Below, one piece after another: positions 5,381-10,040 of a stretch of DNA of 11,380 nucleotides. The notes below the pieces were generated by a model. It saw only the letters and a program-made list of their open reading frames with translations, searched no databases and was not told the origin of the DNA. Both the position numbers and the translations under genes were made by a program. Position 1 is the first letter of the stretch, and each line of letters starts with the position of its first letter. The stretch lies in contig CAIZIN010000036.1 of the NCBI GenBank assembly GCA_903933085.1, positions 1 to 11,380 on the forward strand, given 5' to 3'. This DNA is from an uncultured bacterium (GTDB lineage Bacteria > Patescibacteriota > Minisyncoccia > Phycocordibacterales > CAIZIN01).

Positions 5381-5935
5381 TTATTTTTCTTTATAAAAAT
5401 CTTCTTCTTCGTAATAATAGGATTGCTCAATACCTTTCATGAAAACTTCACGATCATCAATTTTGTCCGTTAAAGCACCTCGTAACAGTTCGCGAATTTC
5501 TAAATCATTTACAGGACTTCTTTGCATTGCATTTAAATAATCCATTTTATCTACATGCAACCAATCCACGCACTTTTTTATATTTTTTTTCAACATTAAA
5601 TCAAGCCAAATCCGCATACTGCGACCATTGCCTTCCATAAAAGGGTGTGCAATATTCATCTCGACATACTTTTTAACAATGTCTTCAAAATTTATTTCGG
5701 TCATTTCGTCTATCTTTGTCAAAATTTCTTTTAAATAAAGATGTGAAGCAAAACGAAAACCGCCCTTGCTTATATCTTTACCTCGAACTTTCCCAGCAAA
5801 ATCATAAAAATCTCCAAAAAGGTGTAGGTGGATTTGTTGTAAACCATGAATTGTACCTATTTCAAAGTTTTGAATATCTTTGCTATCAAAAAGCATAATG
5901 GCGCGTTCTTTACTAGCTTCATCAATATTTTTCAT
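5381..5935 (-). CDS. fic: Fic-domain protein adenylyltransferase, 184 aa
   Basis: The Fic core motif is complete: HPFMEGNGRSMR at residues 97-108, with catalytic H97 and the ATP/Mg loop GNGR. The target-binding flap GGFRFA lies at 59-64. Fic enzymes move AMP from ATP onto a hydroxyl side chain of a protein. The C-terminal SYYYEE (172-177) matches the class III inhibitory motif [ST]-x-x-x-E-[GN], as in Enterococcus faecalis Fic, except that E replaces G/N in the last position; the inhibitory glutamate itself (E176) is kept, so an autoinhibited enzyme is expected. The N-terminus is somewhat shorter than usual. The ATG at 5935 is 6 nt from a TATAAT box. It faces the Nudix gene convergently, and lies inside the loop of a repeat copy rather than between two copies. 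Confidence 0.9.
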   Translation of the reverse strand: MKNIDEASKERAIMLFDSKDIQNFEIGTIHGLQQIHLHLFGDFYDFAGKVRGKDISKGGFRFASHLYLKEILTKIDEMTEINFEDIVKKYVEMNIAHPFMEGNGRSMRIWLDLMLKKNIKKCVDWLHVDKMDYLNAMQRSPVNDLEIRELLRGALTDKIDDREVFMKGIEQSYYYEEEDFYKEK

Positions 5936-5941
5936 TATTTA

Positions 5942-5947
5942 ATTATA
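5942..5947 (-). promoter_or_regulatory. -10 box of fic, leaderless
   Basis: TATAAT on the minus strand, spacer TAAATA (6 nt), then the ATG at 5935. No clear -35 box. Confidence 0.6.
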
Positions 5948-5976
5948 ACACAATTTTGTCTTAATCGCTAATTTAA

Positions 5977-6017
5977 AAGGTGTTTTTTGTTACCTCCTTA
6001 TCGGACTCAGATCTATT
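5977..6017 (+). repeat. attC-like repeat copy 7, right half
   Basis: It begins with AAGGTGTTTTTT, an exact 12-bp copy of 5351-5362 in the left half. It then continues with GTTACCTCC, TATCGGACTCAGATCTATT, the usual sequence between terminator and 3' arm (compare copy 4). The arm is slightly degenerate (AGATC in place of GAACC). Confidence 0.65.
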
Positions 6018-6044
6018 ACAAAATCAAATTTATTCTGCTACAAT
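6016..6044 (+). promoter_or_regulatory. Cassette promoter, leaderless
   Basis: TTACAA (6016-6021), 17-nt spacer, TGC then TACAAT (6039-6044), 6 nt to the ATG at 6051. Nearly identical to the promoter at 1670-1698. Confidence 0.65.
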
Positions 6045-6050
6045 TATTGT

Positions 6051-6791
6051 ATGAAAAATTCTCAAAAAGGTTTTGTAGTTCCGTTATTAGTTACAATAAT
6101 TGCATTACTAGTTCTAGGTGAAGGATATTGGTATATGAACAATAAAACAAAAATGGTTCCTGATGCTAAAGTACAAGAAGAACAAAAAGAGGTTGTTGGG
6201 GAGGGGCGCTTAACAGAATCAGTACTTGTAAAGAATTCAAATAGTACAAATACTCCAAATAACGCCTCTACAGAACAAATAATTATTCAAAAGTCAGACA
6301 AAATCATTTCTTTATTAAAAAATACATCTATTTCGTCTCTCAAAGGTTTTATTCACCCAACAAAAGGTGTAAGAATATCTAAAGATGGCTATATTGATAA
6401 ACAAAGAGATGTAATTTTAAAAGCTTCAGAAATTGATAGTTTAATTAAAAATGGCACTAAATTATCATGGGGATATAGTGATGGGAAAGGTGACGCAATT
6501 AACTTATCAGCAGAAGAGTATTTCTCCAGATATTTAAGTATTGATTTCTCTAATTCTCAAAAAAAATACAATCAAGCTGTTCGTGGAGGATCAAATACCA
6601 CATTAGATATTCAGGGCGTTTATATTAACAATAACTTTGTAAATTATTACATACCTTATAATTCTACTTATGTGGATGAAGGTGTAGTAAAACCACAAAC
6701 AATGGATTGGAGGGCTATAAATCTTGTTTTTGAAGAGTATAATGGTGAGTCATATTTGATAGGTATTATTACTGACAATTGGACAATTTAG
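6051..6791 (+). CDS. Membrane-anchored extracytoplasmic protein, 246 aa
   Basis: The N-terminus MKNSQKGFVVPLLVTIIALL has a KGF junction and one hydrophobic helix (about residues 8-27), like a prepilin-type or simple membrane anchor, though it lacks the glutamate usually at position 5 of mature pilins. A low-complexity Asn/Ser/Thr linker (60-75) leads to a domain containing FIHPTKGVRISKDGYI, LSWGYSDGKGD, and a closing WRAINLVFEEYNGESYLIGIITDNWTI. That pattern (WGY-DG, then W-x-LVFE-x-YLVGII-x-WT) is one I know from uncharacterised Bacillus-type lipoproteins and surface proteins; no activity is established. Start by the leaderless promoter at 6016-6044. The promoter and first codons match the gene at 1705. 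It is followed by a degenerate region instead of a normal repeat. Confidence 0.75.
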   Translation: MKNSQKGFVVPLLVTIIALLVLGEGYWYMNNKTKMVPDAKVQEEQKEVVGEGRLTESVLVKNSNSTNTPNNASTEQIIIQKSDKIISLLKNTSISSLKGFIHPTKGVRISKDGYIDKQRDVILKASEIDSLIKNGTKLSWGYSDGKGDAINLSAEEYFSRYLSIDFSNSQKKYNQAVRGGSNTTLDIQGVYINNNFVNYYIPYNSTYVDEGVVKPQTMDWRAINLVFEEYNGESYLIGIITDNWTI

Positions 6792-6837
6792 TTCTGAAGT
6801 TCTAATTCTGAGAAATTGCTAAAAATTCAGTTTTCTG

Positions 6838-7016
6838 CACCGTTCTTTTTATTCCAACAAACGAGCGGTGTGTGAGTGGGTAATCTCACTCACGACATCC
6901 GAGTGTAGTTGCGAACAAAAGGTAAATACCCCGTGGCTTGTCACGGCATTGGGTGAGCGAAGCGAACTCCCAATGGGTCCAGGGCTTGCCCTGGGGTTAA
7001 TACCTTTTATTTTATC
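6838..7016. other. Highly structured non-coding block with cloverleaf-like fold
   Basis: The core at 6917-7008 can fold into a four-way junction. An outer stem AAAAGGTA/TACCTTTT plus ACC/GGT (6917-6930 with 6995-7008) encloses three hairpins: CCGTG/CACGG (6931-6946), CATTGGG/CCCAATG (6947-6975) and CCAGGG/CCCTGG (6979-6994). Upstream are GTGAGT/ACTCAC and CACCG/CGGTG pairs. It lies between the 6051 gene and repeat copy 8 and has no convincing gene; an open frame across 6868-7134 is due to this structure. It lacks tRNA landmarks, so it is not a tRNA. Confidence 0.55.
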
Positions 7017-7018
7017 CA

Positions 7019-7068
7019 AAACAAGTTCCATGGCCGGACAGGCTAACGTCTTCTATCCAATAGAGAAA
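7019..7068 (+). repeat. attC-like repeat copy 8, left half only (subtype B)
   Basis: AACAAGTTC, the subtype B insert (CATGGCCGGACAGGC), TAACGTC and the hairpin TTCTA-TCCAA-TAGAG are present. No matching 3' arm is found before the gene at 7161; instead short hairpins such as CCGA/TCGG follow. This copy looks decayed or rearranged. Confidence 0.6.
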
Positions 7069-7148
7069 AGGTTGATTTACCGAAAGCTCGGCCTTAGTAC
7101 TCTTAAATCGCTCCATAACTTAAATTATCATTAAATTATCACTTGTAG

Positions 7149-7154
7149 TATAAT
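7149..7154 (+). promoter_or_regulatory. -10 box of the 66-aa gene, leaderless
   Basis: TATAAT, spacer TTATTT (6 nt), ATG at 7161. Confidence 0.6.
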
Positions 7155-7160
7155 TTATTT

Positions 7161-7361
7161 ATGAAAAACATTAAAAATATTTTTACGCTAGCCATATTAT
7201 TAGCAGTAGTTGATGTTGCTATTTTGTGGATTTGTAAAATCTTAAACTATATTAACGCAGCTAATTTTTCTACTTTAATAAAAGATTCACTATCAATAAT
7301 TGGCATTTTGTTTATTGTAGGAATTGTAATATCTTTTGTTTTAGATCTTAGCAAGAAATAG
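7161..7361 (+). CDS. Small two-helix membrane protein, 66 aa
   Basis: A short basic start (MKNIKN) is followed by two hydrophobic segments, about residues 8-30 (FTLAILLAVVDVAILWICKIL) and 45-62 (IIGILFIVGIVISFVLDL), and a KK terminus. Both ends are predicted on the cytoplasmic side. No family is recognised. Its coding status rests on the membrane-protein composition, the exact TATAAT-6-ATG spacing, and the position between repeat copies 8 and 9, 20 nt before copy 9. No Shine-Dalgarno sequence. Small membrane proteins of this type can be toxins or regulators, but nothing in the sequence shows that. Confidence 0.6.
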   Translation: MKNIKNIFTLAILLAVVDVAILWICKILNYINAANFSTLIKDSLSIIGILFIVGIVISFVLDLSKK

Positions 7362-7380
7362 TCTAGAAATTACGTCATCA

Positions 7381-7492
7381 AACAAGTTCTCTGGCCGGGC
7401 AGGCTAAAGTCCTCTATCCAGTGGAGCAAAAAGAAAAACCACACAGAATGTGCGGTTTTTCTTATTACCCCCCCCCTATCGGACTTTAACCA
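7381..7492 (+). repeat. attC-like repeat copy 9 (subtype B) with internal terminator
   Basis: It begins AACAAGTTC with insert TCTGGCCGGGCAGGC. GGCTAAAGTCC (7402-7412) pairs with GGACTTTAACC (7481-7491) with one mismatch, so in this copy the inner part of the arm carries the pairing. The hairpin CTCTA-TCCAG-TGGAG is kept. The terminator is a different hairpin from the other copies (AAAAACC and CACA pairing with TGTG and GGTTTTT, 7433-7460). It is the last copy in the window. Confidence 0.8.
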
Positions 7493-7521
7493 TTACTAAA
7501 ACATATTAACTCTGCTACAAT
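7493..7521 (+). promoter_or_regulatory. Cassette promoter, leaderless
   Basis: TTACTA (7493-7498), 17-nt spacer, TGC then TACAAT (7516-7521), 6 nt to the ATG at 7528. TCTGCTACAATTCTTATATG is identical to the promoter of the 1705 gene. Confidence 0.65.
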
Positions 7522-7527
7522 TCTTAT

Positions 7528-7974
7528 ATGAAAAACATCACTCTCCATGCCAAGTGGCTTATCAAAGCTCCCCTTTCCGAGGTGTTTAATCTGATGACTG
7601 ACTTTGAAAAATTTCCTGAATATTTTCCGAAAGTTGCAGAATCTATACAAGTAATAAAACGCGAAGGTAATTATTTGGAAATGAAGGCGACAGTTAAATC
7701 ATTCGGCCAAAATTTTCCAGTGAAAATGAAAACTCAAATCCTCCCTGGAAAGGGGTACATTTCAGACAATGAAAGTCCTAAATTTGGAACTTCTGGTCAT
7801 GAGGAATTATTACTCACCGAAAGCCCAGAAGGGACCTTAATCAATTACATTTACCAAGTTGCCATCCATAGACTTTGGCTCCGCATAGTTGCACAACCTC
7901 TCATTGGTTGGTTTTCAATGAAATACTGGAAGAAAGCTGTCATAGATGAACTAAGAAAAAAACTCGAGAGATAA
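7528..7974 (+). CDS. SRPBCC/START-like protein (polyketide cyclase/COQ10-type), 148 aa
   Basis: The opening HAKWLIKAPLSEVFNLMTDFEKFPEYFPKV is the characteristic first strand and helix of SRPBCC (START/Bet v1-like) proteins, in particular the polyketide cyclase/dehydrase and coenzyme Q-binding groups (the FDWITDxEKFPEWxP-type pattern). It is followed by a strand series (EGNYLEMKATVKSF, VKMKTQILPG, GTLINYIYQV) and the long C-terminal helix MKYWKKAVIDELRKKLE, so the length and order fit one complete domain. These proteins bind hydrophobic ligands in a cavity; no ligand or catalytic residue can be assigned. Start by the leaderless promoter at 7493-7521. It follows the last repeat copy, and no repeat closes it on the right, so it may be the terminal cassette or the cassette could be broken. 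Confidence 0.75.
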   Translation: MKNITLHAKWLIKAPLSEVFNLMTDFEKFPEYFPKVAESIQVIKREGNYLEMKATVKSFGQNFPVKMKTQILPGKGYISDNESPKFGTSGHEELLLTESPEGTLINYIYQVAIHRLWLRIVAQPLIGWFSMKYWKKAVIDELRKKLER

Positions 7975-8106
7975 AATCCTAAACATCATTCATTCTTTAT
8001 GAATGCAATAAAATAAGTATTTATGTCAATACAACCTAGTAGCTTTAGCTACAAAACGTACTATACTTAATAATGAATAGTTTTTTACATTAGGTAGTTA
8101 GTTCTA

Positions 8107-8118
8107 GGGATAAATCCC
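8107..8118 (+). other. Small hairpin upstream of the 102-aa gene
   Basis: GGGAT-AA-ATCCC lies 30 nt before the ATG at 8148. In the same 173-nt gap (7975-8147) are hairpins CATTCAT/ATGAATG (7987-8005) and GTAGCT/AGCTAC (8039-8052) and a TATACT box at 8062-8067 that could drive the gene with a leader of about 75 nt. No repeat copy is seen there. Confidence 0.25.
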
Positions 8119-8147
8119 AGTGTCCAAAACCATATACCAATAAAAAA

Positions 8148-8456
8148 ATGAAGGCTAAAGAACGTATTGATGCGATTCTCAAGGGAAATGACAAATTGAG
8201 TCCCTTAACTTGCATTATCTGCCACGCTGACGCCAACACCCTAAATGACATTCAGGACCTAATTGAAGATTCTGGCTTGCCGATTCAGGATGTTTTAGAT
8301 GCTGTGAATAAAGAGTGGAATAAACACAATAAAGGAACTTATACTACTAGAAAGTATTTTGTCCTAGAACGTGGTCGCCTCCGGCTAAACGTTGACCCCT
8401 CGCAACATATCACAGTGAAAAACTTTGTAGAGACTTTGGAGAAAATGCTTAAATAA
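8148..8456 (+). CDS. Orphan protein, 102 aa
   Basis: I do not recognise this protein. It is soluble, without signal or membrane segments. The first half is helical (KERIDAILKG, NTLNDIQDLIEDSGLPIQDVLDAVNKEW), and the second half has basic strands (TTRKYFVLERGRLRLNV) and a C-terminal helix (VKNFVETLEKMLK). One CIICHAD segment (about residues 22-28) has two cysteines and a histidine that could bind a metal, but no second ligand pair is evident. The segment LPIQDVLDAVNKEWNK looks like a helix-turn-helix-sized unit, though not a clear one. ATG 8148 follows an A run; there is no Shine-Dalgarno sequence and no TANAAT-6-ATG, so it differs from the cassette genes. A terminator follows the stop directly. 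Confidence 0.6.
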   Translation: MKAKERIDAILKGNDKLSPLTCIICHADANTLNDIQDLIEDSGLPIQDVLDAVNKEWNKHNKGTYTTRKYFVLERGRLRLNVDPSQHITVKNFVETLEKMLK

Positions 8457-8461
8457 GATTT

Positions 8462-8520
8462 CCGATTTGTATACTAATCGGAAAAGGTCCAACAGAGCTC
8501 AACTCCTATGGGCCTTTTTA
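8462..8520 (+). terminator. Intrinsic terminator after the 102-aa gene
   Basis: A CCGATT/AATCGG hairpin (8462-8481) overlaps the start of a second stem, AAAAGGTCC pairing with GGGCCTTTT (8482-8490 and 8509-8517), ending in a T run. Confidence 0.55.
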
Positions 8521-8854
8521 TTATCTTTTTCCTGCAATTAAGTTTTAATATCTCTCATCTATAAGGATAGAAAACTAAGACGATCTCTCTAGAAATAAAA
8601 TCTGGTTATTCTAAATCCCCTATGGCAATTCTTTATAAAAAACTCCTATTCTTTTTTGACTATCAAGTAAAGGCTTTAGCGAAACTTCCTCGTTTAATGT
8701 ACTTATAACTGAGGACAGGCCTAGATTATCAGCACATCAGCACCACTTCGAAACTTTGATCATATTTAGTAATTAAAACATACGGCATCCGTCATTACAC
8801 TGGGAGGTAAGGAGGAAAAGTTTAATACCTAAATACACCATTAATTCATAAAAT
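8521..8854. other. Intergenic stretch without a recognisable gene
   Basis: All frames are closed by frequent stops and no RNA gene is recognised. It holds a CCTC/GAGG hairpin near 8688-8714, an ACGG-CAT-CCGT hairpin near 8782-8792, and a strong Shine-Dalgarno-like double motif GGGAGG...AAGGAGG at 8802-8815 with no start codon at normal distance; the next ATG is at 8855, 39 nt further. Confidence 0.4.
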
Positions 8855-9106
8855 ATGAAAAATCAAACAACCGTTATAGTAAAGGATGTCGCCAAAAGAT
8901 CCAAGATACTTATAAAAAATACAAATATAAAAGTTGATAAAGCTATAAAATCAATAAAGAAGGTATGGAAAGCCGAACAACCTAGACGTGACAAATACAA
9001 AAAGACTATCAAAACGAAAACAAATAAATTCCTTAAAAATAGCATAAGAATAGGCTCAGATGTGATAAAAACAATAAAGAAAGACTTGGGAGATTTCAAA
9101 AAATAA
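8855..9106 (+). CDS. Very basic small protein, 83 aa
   Basis: Roughly a third of the residues are lysine or arginine, spread evenly over a predicted all-helical protein (VKDVAKRSKILIKNTN, VDKAIKSIKKVWKAEQ, KFLKNSIRIGSDVIKTIKKDLGDFKK), with few acidic residues. It has no signal or membrane segment. Such composition suits nucleic-acid binding, as in histone H1-like or nucleoid-associated proteins, or contact with anionic membrane or cell-wall polymers; neither can be shown here. The ATG at 8855 has no good ribosome site; a strong one lies too far upstream at 8809-8815. It precedes the L,D-transpeptidase gene by about 40 nt on the same strand, so the two may be co-transcribed. An opposite-strand open frame over the same bases is a shadow. 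Confidence 0.5.
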   Translation: MKNQTTVIVKDVAKRSKILIKNTNIKVDKAIKSIKKVWKAEQPRRDKYKKTIKTKTNKFLKNSIRIGSDVIKTIKKDLGDFKK

Positions 9107-9147
9107 AAGTAAATAAAGTAAGTTTTTAATTGAACACTTCCTCTACA

Positions 9148-9987
9148 ATGAAAAAAATCATAAACAAAAAGAATATCTTCATAGCCATCTTGGTGATGGT
9201 ATTAATTTTTATAAGTCTCCAGATATTTAAACAGCCAAGTAAAGAAATAACATTATCAAATCAAACACCCCCGCCCGTAGAAGAAACAAAAACCCCAGTG
9301 CCTCTTTTTCATTACATAGAAATTACAAACGGTTGTGGCCCGTACTATAACACATCAACTTGTGTGAATATGCGCTCAGGTCCAGGAATAAATTATCCAG
9401 TAGTTAGCCGTTTACGCACGGGAATTGTATTGCGAGTAGAAGATGAACTAATTAAGCAAGATGGAAAGGATTGGTATAAAATTATTTTTGATAAAGATAT
9501 CCCGTACCCAGAACGAGTAAAGGGAGACTGGTATGTAGCTGTGGACCCAGAATCAATTACACCTTTTAAAAACATTGGCGACGAAGAATTGACAAAAAAT
9601 TCAGCAACAACATCAAAACATATCGTTATTGATTTATCACAGGAAATACTTTACGCATATGATGGTGATAAATTATTTATGAAAGAACCTATTTCAACTG
9701 GGCTCGATTTCACCCCTACCCCTGAGGGCGCGTTTGAGGTTTTCAAGAAAACTCCGAGCCGTTATATGCAAGGGCCAATACCCAATGTAAGCACGCAGGT
9801 CTATGATCTCCCCGGAGTTCCTTGGAATCTGTATTTTACCAGTGGAGGCTCAGTTATCCACGGAGCATACTGGCACGACCACTTTGGAAAACCATGGTCA
9901 CATGGGTGTGTAAATTTGTCACCTCAAAAAGCAAAAGAGTTATATTTATGGGCAGATATTGGCATTAATGTAATGGTTAAAAAGTAA
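9148..9987 (+). CDS. L,D-transpeptidase (YkuD domain) with SH3-like region, 279 aa
   Basis: I start at ATG 9148 (MKKIINKKN); the TTG at 9130 would add six residues without a ribosome site. Residues 1-9 are basic and 10-27 form one membrane anchor, so the enzyme faces the cell wall. A Pro/Thr linker (36-55) leads to an SH3-like region (about 57-135, with VNMRSGPGINYPVVSRLRTG). The YkuD domain spans about 156-278, with the catalytic block VIHGAYWHDHFGKPWSHGCVNL: H238, S251, H252, G253 and nucleophile C254 are all present. These enzymes make 3-3 or protein links in peptidoglycan through L,D-peptide bonds. The next gene is a secreted cysteine peptidase, which also suggests an envelope role. Confidence 0.9.
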   Translation: MKKIINKKNIFIAILVMVLIFISLQIFKQPSKEITLSNQTPPPVEETKTPVPLFHYIEITNGCGPYYNTSTCVNMRSGPGINYPVVSRLRTGIVLRVEDELIKQDGKDWYKIIFDKDIPYPERVKGDWYVAVDPESITPFKNIGDEELTKNSATTSKHIVIDLSQEILYAYDGDKLFMKEPISTGLDFTPTPEGAFEVFKKTPSRYMQGPIPNVSTQVYDLPGVPWNLYFTSGGSVIHGAYWHDHFGKPWSHGCVNLSPQKAKELYLWADIGINVMVKK

Positions 9988-10040
9988 TAAATATTCTTCC
10001 TTGTGAACAAAACCCTACTATGGGATAATTGGGATCACTA

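Noticed and set aside
6917..7008. tRNA gene in the cloverleaf-like block
   Set aside because: There is no T-loop TTCRANY, no D-loop GG context and no CCA-ready acceptor; arm lengths do not fit a tRNA.
6868..7134. Open frames on both strands over the structured block (88 and 60 codons)
   Set aside because: They are produced by the GC-rich inverted repeats and run into repeat copy 8; no start signal or family similarity.
361..7492. CRISPR array
   Set aside because: The repeats are 90-110 nt, imperfect, irregularly spaced by about 450-1,300 nt and separated by genes, with no cas genes.
361..7492. Insertion sequences or MITEs as explanation of the repeats
   Set aside because: No transposase and no consistent target duplications flank the copies; one copy per gene boundary with gene-end and promoter at fixed distance fits cassettes better. 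The 12-bp duplication at fic is the only exception.
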